Positions 22,276-31,429 of a DNA stretch of 64,000 nt are shown here, piece after piece. This DNA is from Galaxea fascicularis. Taxonomy: Eukaryota; Cnidaria; Anthozoa; Scleractinia; Euphylliidae. The number at the start of each line of letters is the position of its first letter. Position 1 is the first letter of the stretch. The DNA lies in assembly GCA_948470475.1 (NCBI GenBank), contig OX419343.1:15095828-15159827 (forward strand), given 5' to 3'. Position numbers and translations under genes: made by a program. The notes under the pieces were generated by a model. That model ran no database searches, was not told where the DNA came from, and saw only the letters and a list, made by a program, of their open reading frames with translations.

Positions 22276-25200
22276 ATTTCGTCGTCAGCGGTGGATCCGT
22301 AACCGTAGGGGTACGACTTGAAACTGACAGGATCCACCACGCGCTTGTCGAAGACGAGACCGTACTGTTTGGTGCGCGGTGCTACGGTGATGGTCTTGGT
22401 GGCTGGGTCCCGGGTGAAGAAGTGAGGATTCACCACGGGCACGTTACGCCTTTGGTCCCGAGGATCTCGCAATTCGTCCATCAGGTTGGTGCGCATCACG
22501 TCGTAGTTCAGCTGGGAGGAACCACGTACGGAACCGAGTGAAAAACCGCGCACCTTGCAACAGACTTTGCCTTGTTGGGTCTTGTACTCGTAATTTTTGG
22601 GACCGGCCGAGGTGAAATCGATGATGTAGTCGCCTCCTTCCAATTCGTCGGTCATCTCACCGAGGTAGTCCCCGAGAGGAATCTCCGACTGTCCGGGCTG
22701 CCAACGGTAAATGACAGAGTCGGTGTCAAAGTAGAGGGCCCGTTCGCCCAAGGTCTGGAGATGAGTGTACAGACGAAGACGGGCATGGCAAGTGGTGAAG
22801 GCCGCCACGAAGATATTGATTTTCCCGTTGTCGAGAAGATCGTCCTTCAGGGGGGTCGTCACGACCTCCAACTTGTCCTCAGTGCAGATCCGTACGGCGT
22901 TGACGTGGACCAGCGGGTCAGAGACGATGTCGAAGAGTTGGGCGGGGGTGGAGACGGCACGGGTGGAAGACTTGAGGAGATTTTCGCCGAACTTGCCCCA
23001 AAAGGAATTGAGACCCAGTTTGGCGGTCTGCTTGCGACCGGGATTCTTGCGGATGAGGTCTGGTTGGAGAGCCACACCTTCCCGCTCACGGTAAGCGACG
23101 ACGTATTGTCGTTTTTGCTCGGGCGTCTGGACCCAGGCGGGATAGCCGGAGGATTCCTGCTTGAGCCTCAGCCAGGTGTTGACGTACTCGGCGAAGAGAC
23201 CGCGGCGTCGCTGAGGGAAATGCCACACCTCGTGGATCCTCACGATACGGTACCCTTGCTCCACGGCTTGCACCAGTTCGGGCGTGCACCACGTACCGGT
23301 GAATTGACGGTCGTCGTCGTCGTGGGAACATTGATGGGAACGGTCGTGCAAGGGTTTGGGCATTTCTTCCGCCAGACAGGTTCGACAGAGTGGGAAGGTC
23401 AATTTGCCGCCGCTACGATGAGGCAGGACGGGATGATAGAGACCGCGGGGCGCCACCACGTCCACCTTGGCCAGTCCAAAGTAATGACCAATGTCCTGGT
23501 CCTCGGGTCGTGTGAGGACGGTGGGATGACCGACGGGGTACTCGTCGTACTTGTTGACGGTGGGGTACAAGGAGGTGACGTCCACGTAACGGATCTGTTC
23601 TCCCACCGTGGGATCGACCTGGTAGTGGAGCGTGGCTGCATTGGTCCTCCCACCGAAGAAGGCCTCTCGGGGTGCCAGGGGCGACACGAGATGCAGGTCG
23701 GTCAGGAAGGTCTGGAGAGTCGCATCCTGCTTGACTCGACGGTCCCACTCGCACTCCCACTCCACGACCAGGGTGTAACCGGCAGCACGCAAGGCCTCCT
23801 CCTTGGCGCGGGTGACCTCCCTCATCTCGCCAAAGGTGCGGTCGGGGTGGAGTTTGGATTTGGAGGTACGGTCGGGAAAGCAGGACGTGCAACCGTGCCA
23901 CAGACAACCGTGAAACTCGTACACAGTGTTTTTGGAGGAGTCGTAACCGTCCACTAGATGACGTCCGATTAACCGCACTTCGCCACCGTTGTTGGCGTGA
24001 CGAATGAAGTCGCAAGTCATTCCAGCTACGGGCGTGTCGGGGTAGGCCGCTGCCATCATCTCGTCCTCTTCCAGAACCTCCGGCGCGTTCTCTTCCCAGT
24101 GCTGGGCCCGACGCTGGGATTCCTGCCATGCCAACCACTGCAAGGCCTTGAAGGACTGGTTGGAGCGTGCCCCGTGCCAACCGCGAGGGGGTTCAACGGC
24201 CACGGTGTCGGGTTTCAGGAGTTTCTTGCGCCAGAAACGATGACAGGCCGAGGCGATGGTGATGCATTTCTCCATGGGACGAAACTCGGCTTCGGCGTAG
24301 AACTCCTCCTGGAACTTTTGGCACCCGCCCTTGAGAAGCTTGACGTCCGAGACGCAGTACGCTTCCATCTCCCGACGAAGGTTGAAGACGTGGCCGCGAC
24401 GGACTTGGTCGTCGTACCAGGTCTGGAAGGCGGCCTTGGCCTTGGCAGACATTCCGTCCGGATCGTAGAACTCGGCGGCTGGCATGGGCCCCTCGTAGTC
24501 CTGGTTGGGCAGGGTGTTGAAGAGATGGGGGAAGTACCCTTTTTGCAGCTCCATCAATCCGAAGGTGGCAGGGAAGTTCTTGAGGGGCATGGGTAGGAAA
24601 CACAAGGAGTCCTTGAATGTCAGCAGGTCGGAGCGGAGAGAGAAGATCTTGACCCCCACGGTGACTTGATCGGTGACTTCGCGGTGAGTCCGGTACAAAT
24701 GTTTGAGAACGAACATCCCGTCGTATCCCTTGAAGTTGTGAAAGAGGATGATGACGGAACGGTCGTCCCCGTCTTCATCCACGCACAGTTCGTCGAGGTA
24801 GTCGAAGAACTCCGAAGTGCAGTCCACTCCGTAGAAGGTGTGTGTCTGCTCCTCCTCCTCGGACTCGGCGCAAATCAGGATGGGGATCTGCTCTCCGTCG
24901 GCGGTGGTGTAGGCCTCGTAGTCCGCGTAGACCAGGAGAGGCGGCTGACGTTCCACTCGAGCGGTACCTTCTTCGACGTCCATGGAGACGACGGCCCGAG
25001 TACCCACGCTGTTAAGGGGGACGGTCTTGAGACGCGGAGCATCGCAATCCTCACCCTCGGGTTGGATGTAACATCGGTGGGTGGCCACTTCCACGCATTG
25101 GGTGCAGTAAGGGCATTCGGACCACCCGCATCGGTGTTTCGGATGTTTGCCTCCCACATTGTACTCCTTCTGACAGGTGGTACATTTTTTCAAGGTGCGG

Positions 25201-26363
25201 CAGAGGGTCGAGGCGCGTCGGTTGGCGGTACCCTGGTAATGTTGGGCCAGGCACGCATCCCCGAAGAACGAACGATGACAGAGATTGCAAGGGACGGTGG
25301 GGCGAGGATGTCTCGTCGTCCGTTTGGCGGACACGTGATCGGGACAGTTCTTGGTGCGGCAAGCACCGCACCACTTGCCCTGGCACGGATGATGGGCGTA
25401 ATCCTCTATGTTGTAGCCGCGGTCGCACTCGTGGCAATAGTAAGACTTTGACAGGAAGGCGGAGAACGAGTTGCACCCGTCGTAATGGCGATCCGACTTG
25501 ACCAGCAAGATGAGCTTGTCGGACTGGGTAGGACCCTTGTAAATGATACTATAGGGAGGGTCGACGGTCATCACTTTGATCTGGTAGCCGGGCAGGGCAG
25601 CTTGGAACTTGGCCAGCTCGTCCAAACCGCAGGGACCTTCGGGGACACCCGCCGAACGATGGAGGTCACGAGCCAATCGAGCTTGCAAGGGACGACCTTG
25701 TCGGAGATTGCGGTAGTTGGGACCGCGTGCACCTTCGTCGGCCAGGGCTTGCATGGTGACGATGGCCCTCGCGCAACACAGATCATCGTCATTTTTGATG
25801 GTGACGATGCACCGTTTGTCGATTTTCTTGAGGGCAGCGGTAGCGGCACGATAACGTTTGCCGTTTCCTCGACCGGGAGCCGGTGTGCGGATGAAAGTCA
25901 GTTCCGTATGCAGGGGCGTGTCTGCATCAAAAGACTCGTTGGAATTGAGTTTGCCCGCCAACGTGTGTAGGTACGTGTTCAACCGATCGCTGCCGTCTCG
26001 GAACTCTTGGACCGTGAAGGTGGCCGACTGAAAAGGGTGGCGAAAGGTATCCGTGGTGGTCTGCAACACAAAGTGCAGGCGGTGGTGAGGCTCGATGGTA
26101 GGGTCCTCCTGGATTTGGTCCATCACGGCACGATGGAGGGCACCCGTTAATTCCTCTCCCAAATTATCGTCCCGCGTCGGGTCTCGACGGTGCGTCAGGG
26201 TGGCATCGAACACGCGTCTGTCCGCCACGTTTCTCCAGCGTTGGCGCGGAGCGGTGGGCACGAGATGAAAATCGAACAAATTCCCACCTGTTTGATTGCT
26301 GGCCTCGACCATGTCCATCATTTCATTCAATTCCTCGTCTGTCACGTGGTCGGTCCAATCCAT
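22227..26363 (-). CDS. polB: Polinton DNA polymerase, family B (protein-primed type)
   Basis: Replicative polymerase of the element, 1378 residues from the chosen ATG. The longer frame begins upstream of the TATATAAG box at 26439-26446, so I start at the first Met after it. Residues about 300-420 hold a Cys/His-rich region (many CxxC pairs). Exonuclease motifs follow: DYEAY near 480, HNFKGYDGMFV, and YCVSDVKLL. An inserted segment near 820 (YEFHGCLWHGC) is typical of Polinton enzymes. Polymerase motif A is DVTSLYPT near 930, motif B KLGLNSFWGKF near 1120 and motif C YFDTDSV near 1214. All catalytic acids are present, so it looks active. The last codons lie within the terminal repeat. The gene diverges from the RING gene at 26643. 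Confidence 0.96.
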   Translation of the reverse strand: MDWTDHVTDEELNEMMDMVEASNQTGGNLFDFHLVPTAPRQRWRNVADRRVFDATLTHRRDPTRDDNLGEELTGALHRAVMDQIQEDPTIEPHHRLHFVLQTTTDTFRHPFQSATFTVQEFRDGSDRLNTYLHTLAGKLNSNESFDADTPLHTELTFIRTPAPGRGNGKRYRAATAALKKIDKRCIVTIKNDDDLCCARAIVTMQALADEGARGPNYRNLRQGRPLQARLARDLHRSAGVPEGPCGLDELAKFQAALPGYQIKVMTVDPPYSIIYKGPTQSDKLILLVKSDRHYDGCNSFSAFLSKSYYCHECDRGYNIEDYAHHPCQGKWCGACRTKNCPDHVSAKRTTRHPRPTVPCNLCHRSFFGDACLAQHYQGTANRRASTLCRTLKKCTTCQKEYNVGGKHPKHRCGWSECPYCTQCVEVATHRCYIQPEGEDCDAPRLKTVPLNSVGTRAVVSMDVEEGTARVERQPPLLVYADYEAYTTADGEQIPILICAESEEEEQTHTFYGVDCTSEFFDYLDELCVDEDGDDRSVIILFHNFKGYDGMFVLKHLYRTHREVTDQVTVGVKIFSLRSDLLTFKDSLCFLPMPLKNFPATFGLMELQKGYFPHLFNTLPNQDYEGPMPAAEFYDPDGMSAKAKAAFQTWYDDQVRRGHVFNLRREMEAYCVSDVKLLKGGCQKFQEEFYAEAEFRPMEKCITIASACHRFWRKKLLKPDTVAVEPPRGWHGARSNQSFKALQWLAWQESQRRAQHWEENAPEVLEEDEMMAAAYPDTPVAGMTCDFIRHANNGGEVRLIGRHLVDGYDSSKNTVYEFHGCLWHGCTSCFPDRTSKSKLHPDRTFGEMREVTRAKEEALRAAGYTLVVEWECEWDRRVKQDATLQTFLTDLHLVSPLAPREAFFGGRTNAATLHYQVDPTVGEQIRYVDVTSLYPTVNKYDEYPVGHPTVLTRPEDQDIGHYFGLAKVDVVAPRGLYHPVLPHRSGGKLTFPLCRTCLAEEMPKPLHDRSHQCSHDDDDRQFTGTWCTPELVQAVEQGYRIVRIHEVWHFPQRRRGLFAEYVNTWLRLKQESSGYPAWVQTPEQKRQYVVAYREREGVALQPDLIRKNPGRKQTAKLGLNSFWGKFGENLLKSSTRAVSTPAQLFDIVSDPLVHVNAVRICTEDKLEVVTTPLKDDLLDNGKINIFVAAFTTCHARLRLYTHLQTLGERALYFDTDSVIYRWQPGQSEIPLGDYLGEMTDELEGGDYIIDFTSAGPKNYEYKTQQGKVCCKVRGFSLGSVRGSSQLNYDVMRTNLMDELRDPRDQRRNVPVVNPHFFTRDPATKTITVAPRTKQYGLVFDKRVVDPVSFKSYPYGYGSTADDEIARDAAVLTSLSWDEE

Positions 26364-26438
26364 GATGATGATGGTCGCTACTACTGCTTGCAAGAGCACA
26401 CACAGGAAAAAATGAGTGCTCTCTCGTACGCGCCGGGT

Positions 26439-26590
26439 CTTATATACGCGATGCATTTTGTGACGTCACGTCACCATGACGATGCATTGGACGTCAGAGT
26501 CGGAAATGGGGGGATGGGGGGGTATCCCCCCACAAACACGTGAACGAGGGTTGGCATGGCAATGTGACGTCAGAACCCAGAGTGTATAAG
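26439..26590. promoter_or_regulatory. left divergent promoter (polB / RING gene)
   Basis: TATATAAG on the minus strand at 26439-26446 points to polB; TATAAG at 26585-26590 points to the RING gene. Between them are TGACGTCA (CRE-like) sites, a G-run segment ATGGGGGGATGGGGG followed by TATCCCCCC, and AACGAGGGTTGG. The same block occurs inverted at 40051-40171. Confidence 0.8.
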
Positions 26591-26642
26591 AAGGGGACGA
26601 GTGCGAGCACCGCCATTTTCACTTCTTCTCGAGTCTTCGAAG

Positions 26643-26948
26643 ATGTCGGAAGAAAAAAGAGAATACGTGATGATCGATGGTGAGATGTGGGAGTTGGCTC
26701 CCACGCCTTTAAGCAATGACCGTTGTGTCATTTGCCTAGAAAAGTACAAGGGACCGATGTACCGAGGAGGACCCATTCGTCCACGGAAAATGGCCTGCTG
26801 CGGTGTGCCGATCCACGAGCCGTGCGCGAGGCAGCTCCTGGATCACACGCCGGACGGAGTGATACCCCGCTGCCCGCATTGCAGAGAAGTGAGACACATA
26901 CCGCACTCGCCGTGCCAGTGCTCTTTCTGCCGAGGAACTTCACCCTGA
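26643..26948 (+). CDS. RING-finger protein, probable ubiquitin ligase
   Basis: A 101-residue protein beginning MSEEKREYVMIDGEMW, the first ATG after the TATA box 53 bp upstream. Zinc ligands in order: CVICLEKY near residue 28, then CCGVPIHEPC near 58, then CPHCRE near 80, which fits a compact RING-H2 with the C-x2-C ... C-x-H-x2-C ... C-x2-C pattern (one ligand position is ambiguous because of the CC pair). A second Cys pair (CQCSFC) lies at the tail. RING proteins recruit E2 enzymes; in large DNA viruses they often redirect host ubiquitination. It shares a duplicated promoter with the variable-exon gene at the other end of the element. Confidence 0.8.
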   Translation: MSEEKREYVMIDGEMWELAPTPLSNDRCVICLEKYKGPMYRGGPIRPRKMACCGVPIHEPCARQLLDHTPDGVIPRCPHCREVRHIPHSPCQCSFCRGTSP

Positions 26949-27058
26949 CGACCCGGACCGCCCCACGGACAAGACCCAAGGGGGTTTTTCAACCCCCGCC
27001 TTAAATGTCAAGAAAGTCAATGACCACACATATGCATGTCGTGTGTTTTTTATTGAAC

Positions 27059-27430
27059 TCATAAACCTAGTTTTACTTTAGCGTGCATGATGTTTTTGAC
27101 GATGGCTTCCGTCCACGTCTTCTTGCCCGGTAAATTCTTGATCTTTTCGATCATTTTCTTGTCGGCTGCATGCTTGTCTTTCAACGACTTGGCCTTGTCG
27201 TAATCGATGTCGTGTTGCTTGGCAATGCGATCCAATCGGTTGATCCCAGGATCCCCTCGGGCTAGACGTTTCTTGAGATGCGTACCGGGTCCCATGTACT
27301 GATACCCGGGCCAATGAAATTCGAGGCCGGTCTTTCCCAACCATTTCTGCACGTCTAGACCGCGTCCTCTCTGCCCCCGCTTACGTTTGGAACGTCTCAC
27401 CACCCGTCGCCGTCCGACCACTCTTCCCAT
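27059..27430 (-). CDS. phospholipase A2-like virion protein
   Basis: 123 residues. A basic N-terminus (RRSKRKRGQRGRG) is followed by a PLA2-like core: YMGPGTHLKKRL (calcium-loop type YxGPG) near residue 45, then GINRLDRIAKQHDIDYD near 63-79, with the HD pair expected for catalysis. Parvovirus VP1 and adintovirus proteins carry the same fold and use it to breach endosomal membranes; the role here is inferred. It is the last gene of the minus-strand row, with an AATAAA signal downstream near 27050. Confidence 0.85.
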   Translation of the reverse strand: MGRVVGRRRVVRRSKRKRGQRGRGLDVQKWLGKTGLEFHWPGYQYMGPGTHLKKRLARGDPGINRLDRIAKQHDIDYDKAKSLKDKHAADKKMIEKIKNLPGKKTWTEAIVKNIMHAKVKLGL

Positions 27431-27906
27431 TGTTTCGTGCGGTGAGGTAACGGTCGTAAGTTCCGTAACGGTCGTCTACCGTCCCAATCTGAGTCGTCCT
27501 CGTCCGTGTCACTGCCTTTTGTCCCCTTGAACTTCTCCCGGAGGGCACGTTCCATGATCGACTCCATGGGGGCTTTGCCTTTGCCTTTGCCTTTGCCTTT
27601 GCCTTTGGGTTTGGGAGTCGGTTTCAATTTCTTGATGGCATCGGCGAAATCCTCATCGTGGAAGGGAAAGGGACTGGGATCGCGTCCACTCGGACCCGGC
27701 TGAGGGGAAAGGGGTGGTGGTGGTGGTGGAAACGGTTCGTCGTCGTCTTCGCCAAAGGTCAGCGGTCTGGGTTTGGGTGGAAGTGGCGGTCTGCGTTTTG
27801 GTGTTGTTTTGGGTGGCGGCCTGCGTTTGGGTGTGACGTCAGTCTGACCGGGCGCAGGTGTCGAACTCGACTTGGACGGACCCATAGCGCGGACCATTCG
27901 TTTCAT
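27397..27906 (-). CDS. proline-rich acidic/basic disordered protein
   Basis: 169 residues from the first ATG (the longer frame begins with GTG). Low complexity: PKRRPPPKTTPKRRPP, a run of seven prolines, a (GK)n stretch near residue 110, and an acidic DTDEDDSDWD segment. No folded domain is evident. The end overlaps the start of the PLA2-like gene by 34 nt. It may be a virion core or packaging protein; no function can be assigned. Confidence 0.6.
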   Translation of the reverse strand: MKRMVRAMGPSKSSSTPAPGQTDVTPKRRPPPKTTPKRRPPLPPKPRPLTFGEDDDEPFPPPPPPLSPQPGPSGRDPSPFPFHDEDFADAIKKLKPTPKPKGKGKGKGKGKAPMESIMERALREKFKGTKGSDTDEDDSDWDGRRPLRNLRPLPHRTKQWEEWSDGDGW

Positions 27907-27926
27907 CCACTTGTGAAGGGAAGGGG

Positions 27927-28211
27927 TCACCAGTTCGTCGCCCTCGAAGGGGTCCTCTTCCTCTTGCGCACGGTGGAGCTGGGTAGATTGAATTGTCTTA
28001 TCTTGTTGGACGCTCGAGCGAAAGCGCGCGATACGGGTAACAGTTTGACCATCTTCTCGTCCGGCGTCAAGGTGGGATCGCGCAAGAGACGTCGTTTCTT
28101 GGCTCCTAATCGAGCAGCATTGGTGAGAGCGGCATTTTCCGTCAAATCCGCTTTCACTTGAGCTACGGTCTGAGGGTCTTCACTGGCAGGCACCAGAATG
28201 AACTCTTCCAT
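27927..28211 (-). CDS. small hypothetical Polinton protein
   Basis: 94 residues, beginning MEEFILVPASEDPQ and including LGAKKRRLLRDPTLTPDEKM. Helical, moderately basic. The ATG lies inside the end of the upstream gene (overlap 32 nt), as is usual in this cluster. I recognise the general pattern as recurrent in animal Polinton gene rows but know no function. Confidence 0.65.
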   Translation of the reverse strand: MEEFILVPASEDPQTVAQVKADLTENAALTNAARLGAKKRRLLRDPTLTPDEKMVKLLPVSRAFARASNKIRQFNLPSSTVRKRKRTPSRATNW

Positions 28212-28443
28212 CGCACGCGTAGGTCTCCAGAATGATCCGACAGGCGTCGCACACTCCCTTTTCTTCTATTCGGGGATCGTTCCACACCAAACGACACCTC
28301 GGACACAACAAAACTCCTTTCAAACGATGAACGAGAATGGTCAGTTTCAGGTTCTCGTCGGTTCTCTTCTCCAACTGGGCTTGCAAGTGACTGATTTTCA
28401 GATTACTCTCTTTCAGGAGATCGATCAAGTGAAGTAATGACAT
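28180..28443 (-). CDS. coiled-coil zinc-ribbon protein
   Basis: 87 residues from ATG at 28443. The N-terminal half is a leucine heptad helix (LLHLIDLLKESNLKISHLQA); the C-terminal half carries CPRC and CDAC about 18 residues apart, a zinc-ribbon arrangement. Overlaps its neighbours at both ends. Possibly a transcription or assembly factor. Confidence 0.65.
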   Translation of the reverse strand: MSLLHLIDLLKESNLKISHLQAQLEKRTDENLKLTILVHRLKGVLLCPRCRLVWNDPRIEEKGVCDACRIILETYACDGRVHSGACQ

Positions 28444-28739
28444 GTCTGCTTCAACGCTTGCCAAAATCCACTTCCCTTTTGCGCTTGGAGAACCTTGCGT
28501 CTCTTCAACACGCTGTCTTTGCGCCGGACCAACTGTCGCAAGGGTGTTTTGTACCTGCGGAGACGAGCCACGACCGACGGAGGTACCGCGTGATTACCTC
28601 GCAACGTGTTCATCACGATCTCGCTCACGGCGTTGATCTGATCTTTGTTGGCATGTTGCAAAATGTCTTTGCGCGTCTGATGTTTGGCCTCGTCCAAGAG
28701 AGACCTCAGGAACCCCCCCTGTCGTCGAATGCGTTTCAT
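28425..28739 (-). CDS. conserved-type basic Polinton protein with N-terminal RRQGG
   Basis: 104 residues: MKRIRRQGGFLRSLLDEA, then DQINAVSEIVMNTLRGN, then PLRQLVRRKDSVLKRRKVL and a terminal KGSGFWQAL. I know similar ORFs from animal Polinton/adintovirus gene clusters, without an assigned role. The early GG could be a maturation site. An ATAAAAAC box lies about 40 bp upstream (28774-28784). Confidence 0.65.
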   Translation of the reverse strand: MKRIRRQGGFLRSLLDEAKHQTRKDILQHANKDQINAVSEIVMNTLRGNHAVPPSVVARLRRYKTPLRQLVRRKDSVLKRRKVLQAQKGSGFWQALKQTCHYFT

Positions 28740-28775
28740 ACCGTCTGATGGGTGGGAGGGTGGCGTGGACCGTTT

Positions 28776-29048
28776 TTATTGCCATTTTATCCCTTGGTCC
28801 TTGAAGAGTTGCATGATGTCGTGAAGATGCCTGACTTGACGATCCGCGTCCTCTTCCATACTACGCAGCAAGTGCGGGAACTCCGATTCTCGAGCACGGG
28901 CGTACTTGTCGTACGATTTCCCTTTGTCGAGTAGATACAAGAGATCATCTAAAAAATCATGTCGGGCGGTGTCTGGATGCGTGTGCTCCAATTCACCCTC
29001 GATGACCTTGTATAATGCACGTTGGAACTGAGATCTTGTCACCACCAT
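28776..29048 (-). CDS. small helical hypothetical protein
   Basis: 90 residues from ATG at 29048 (MVVTRSQFQRALYKVIEG). Acidic/basic helical sequence with LDDLLYLLDKGKSYDKYAR. A TATA-like ATAAAAAG lies about 40 to 50 bp upstream. No family recognised. Confidence 0.6.
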   Translation of the reverse strand: MVVTRSQFQRALYKVIEGELEHTHPDTARHDFLDDLLYLLDKGKSYDKYARARESEFPHLLRSMEEDADRQVRHLHDIMQLFKDQGIKWQ

Positions 29049-29095
29049 GGTTTCCGCACGAATGAAGGGAGAGGACCCTTCTCCCGGTCTTTTTA

Positions 29096-29419
29096 TTACA
29101 TGATGGTACACGCATCAGCTTTCTTGGCGTATCCCTTCTTCAACAACCACGAATCGTAGGAATCATTGCTTCCGCTCTGACGATATTCATTCTTGTAACC
29201 TGCCACCAACCGTTTATCATGCTGTTTCTCGGCCTTGGTGCGTATATGCCACATTTTAGGATCCGTGAGCAATTCGAACCCTTTCTTGACATCCACCACA
29301 AAAGGCATCATACCACCACGCTGCTTGCGACGTTTCGTCGTCGTTGTCTTCTTCTTCTTTGTACTACCACCTCGTCGACGAGTCGTCCGTCGTCGTCGCG
29401 TCATTCTTTGCTTGGGCAT
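29096..29419 (-). CDS. small basic virion-type protein with RGG motif
   Basis: 107 residues from ATG at 29419. Arg/Lys/Thr-rich head (RRRRTTRRRGG, KKKKTTTTKRR) with KQRGGMMPFVV, a likely cut site for the adenain-type protease, followed by a folded-looking tail (DPKMWHIRTKAEKQHD). A TATA-like ATAAAAAAG lies about 45 bp upstream. Likely a DNA-binding core protein by analogy with adenovirus pVII/mu, inferred. Confidence 0.65.
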   Translation of the reverse strand: MPKQRMTRRRRTTRRRGGSTKKKKTTTTKRRKQRGGMMPFVVDVKKGFELLTDPKMWHIRTKAEKQHDKRLVAGYKNEYRQSGSNDSYDSWLLKKGYAKKADACTIM

Positions 29420-29463
29420 GTTCGCTTGTGGAGTGACCCCTCGTAGGCAGTGCGTTCCCTTTT

Positions 29464-29745
29464 TTATCGTCTGGAGATCCAACCGTCCAAGGCTTGCGTC
29501 GTTTTCTTCAATCCCGATCGCGCTGTACCCTTGGCTTTGCGTTTGAGGGCACTCATGGCTTTGCGCTTCAGAGCGGTCAGGGCTTTCTTGGCCTCCGCTT
29601 TGGCCACCGACCCTGCCACGCCCACGGCCGCTGCTTTCCCCAAGGCTTTCAAAACAGGAATGACCACTGCGGCCGCTGGGATCGCACCACCTCTTTGACC
29701 TCGTCTTCTTCTTCTTCTTTGTTTGCGTCTACCGGTCTTGGGCAT
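29464..29745 (-). CDS. small basic virion-type protein with amphipathic Ala-rich helix
   Basis: 93 residues: Arg-rich head RKQRRRRRRGQRGG, then an Ala/Val-rich segment (PAAAVVIPVLKALGKAAAV), then Lys/Ala repeats. The QRGG is placed exactly between the basic leader and the hydrophobic helix, so cleavage would free a membrane-active peptide. This resembles the arrangement in adenovirus pVI/pX-like proteins, without proof of homology. Confidence 0.7.
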   Translation of the reverse strand: MPKTGRRKQRRRRRRGQRGGAIPAAAVVIPVLKALGKAAAVGVAGSVAKAEAKKALTALKRKAMSALKRKAKGTARSGLKKTTQALDGWISRR

Positions 29746-29751
29746 GTCTCT

Positions 29752-30702
29752 CTATTCGACGAACCACTCCAAAGGTAACAATTTTCCACTGCCGGATTGA
29801 TTCGATGTGTTCGGTGTCGTGTGTCTCGACGAATTGCGATGCACTTCGGGTGGTCGTCCGTCCTTATACACGATGGTCGTGGTATGCGTCTCGGTCACCG
29901 AATGAGCCCCGCGACGTCCGATCCTACGACGTTGTCCTTCCACGACTCTATCGTAATTTCTTCTCAGACTGCGTGTCGGAACTCTAGCGGCCGACCCGGG
30001 TGTCGGAGGAGTACGACGACGACTGGCAGCGACGGATCCCGGTGCACTGGTCGTCGGGCTAGGTACACCCCAACTGGGAGGAGAGCGTCGTGGCGTTCCC
30101 AACGAATCGTCCGAATCTCTGGGACGTCCTCGTCGGCTCGCGGCCGTGGTGGTGGTGGTGGTCGTCCTGGTCATGGCCCCCGTTCGACGACGTCTATTCT
30201 GTCGCTCGACCAAGGCTCTCAAACGAGCCGGTGGGTCCCCGAATCGACGAGCGTTGCTGGCCGCTCTGGCTCGTGCCACTCCATCGGACGGTAACGAGGA
30301 CGCGGCTCCCACGGCACCGGACGGAGGTACCGACGCACCGGACGGAGGTGCCGACGCACTGGTGACGGTGGTCGATCCCGCGGCTCCGACCGGTATGTCG
30401 ACGTTCACTCCCCTCGGAGAGACACCGATGGAGGGTGCAGGACCCGCGCGGACAGGCACGGGAGAAAGAGACGTGGTCTGTAAGGCGGAGGTCACCCCGA
30501 TGTTGCCCGTCGAGTCTCGTGTCAGGGGCGACGACGACGAAATGATGGCATGGGGAAAGAGGTCCGAAAGCACATCGTCCGGATCGAACGTGAGATCCTC
30601 TGCACCGTGGGTTATTCCCAATTGCGAGTCGAAAGGCGTCACGCGCGGAGTCGACAGACGTCGTCGTCTTTCCGCCTCTCGTGCGGCATCGAACGAACTC
30701 AT
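29752..30702 (-). CDS. long Ser/Thr/Pro/Arg-rich disordered protein
   Basis: 316 residues with no recognisable fold: a Ser/Thr/Pro/Ala-rich middle with imperfect repeats (APPSGASVPPSG), a run of Thr, several RRR clusters and a conserved-looking C-terminal end (SGSGKLLPLEWFVE). The start is 4 nt beyond the ATPase stop and the end 6 nt before the next start, so it belongs to the virion gene row. It may be a spacer, fibre or core protein. Its high GC content creates long shadow frames on the other strand. Confidence 0.65.
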   Translation of the reverse strand: MSSFDAAREAERRRRLSTPRVTPFDSQLGITHGAEDLTFDPDDVLSDLFPHAIISSSSPLTRDSTGNIGVTSALQTTSLSPVPVRAGPAPSIGVSPRGVNVDIPVGAAGSTTVTSASAPPSGASVPPSGAVGAASSLPSDGVARARAASNARRFGDPPARLRALVERQNRRRRTGAMTRTTTTTTTAASRRGRPRDSDDSLGTPRRSPPSWGVPSPTTSAPGSVAASRRRTPPTPGSAARVPTRSLRRNYDRVVEGQRRRIGRRGAHSVTETHTTTIVYKDGRPPEVHRNSSRHTTPNTSNQSGSGKLLPLEWFVE

Positions 30703-30706
30703 GCTT

Positions 30707-31366
30707 CTACGACGTCTTCTTGGGTTTGTAAAGTCTAGGGTAGGTGCCTTTCTCTTTTAAGATGTGCGTCCACAGGCGATGATCGTCGGGCGTTTGGGCG
30801 TGAAAATCCATCACCAAATAACCGTAGGGTCGACTCGTGGCTTTCTGAAAGACCGTCATGACATCCTTCCAGTTTTTAGGAAACGCTTGTAATACCACCG
30901 TGCGTACGCCCACCGTATCGCGCGGGTTCTTGAAGGCCACGATGTAATGCACGTTCCTCGAGATGGTCTTGGCGAATTTACCGGCGGGAAAAAGATCTTG
31001 GGTGATGTAGATCACCGAGACGTTGCGGTGATGAGAATGTTTGGTGAAAATGTCCATGACCGTCTTGTCGTTCCCGCACTCGTCCATCAAATCGTCCATC
31101 ACCAATAATCCACCTCCCGTCGGACGGAACCACTCGTCCAAATCCTCTACCGTCGGCACACCTTCGTGAAAATGGATCTTGGGTTTGGACGTCTTGGCCA
31201 TCTCCTGGAATTTGTCTTGCATGGCCCCGTAACAATAATGCACGTTGGGTTTCAACCCTCGAAAATAATGCGTCGCATCGTGGAGGAGTTTGGAAACGAA
31301 CACCGTTTTGCCGCAATTGGACGGTCCGGCAATCAACACGCTGCACGGTGTCTTGAAGAACTTCAT
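30707..31366 (-). CDS. genome-packaging ATPase (FtsK/HerA, A32-like)
   Basis: 219 residues. Walker A is AGPSNCGKT at about residue 15, Walker B GLLVMDDLMDE at about 86, and an ITQDLF sensor-like motif follows near 125. Length and motif spacing match the Polinton/A32 packaging ATPases that drive DNA into capsids. Placed between capsid/protease genes and the small basic proteins. Confidence 0.93.
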   Translation of the reverse strand: MKFFKTPCSVLIAGPSNCGKTVFVSKLLHDATHYFRGLKPNVHYCYGAMQDKFQEMAKTSKPKIHFHEGVPTVEDLDEWFRPTGGGLLVMDDLMDECGNDKTVMDIFTKHSHHRNVSVIYITQDLFPAGKFAKTISRNVHYIVAFKNPRDTVGVRTVVLQAFPKNWKDVMTVFQKATSRPYGYLVMDFHAQTPDDHRLWTHILKEKGTYPRLYKPKKTS

Positions 31367-31429
31367 GCCTTCGACTCCGAAGCCAAATGAGCCAATCGCA
31401 CGGGGGTCCGTCCTAATTTCTTTTTTCTT

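Noticed and set aside
22572..23957. 461-codon plus-strand frame opposite polB, and similar long frames (24666-25451, 25485-25970, 30146-30760)
   Set aside because: They are antisense shadows of GC-rich coding sequence with clear motifs on the minus strand; no domain, no promoter, no start context.
26364..26456. N-terminal extension of polB by 31 residues
   Set aside because: The upstream Met precedes the TATATAAG box and would not be in the transcript.
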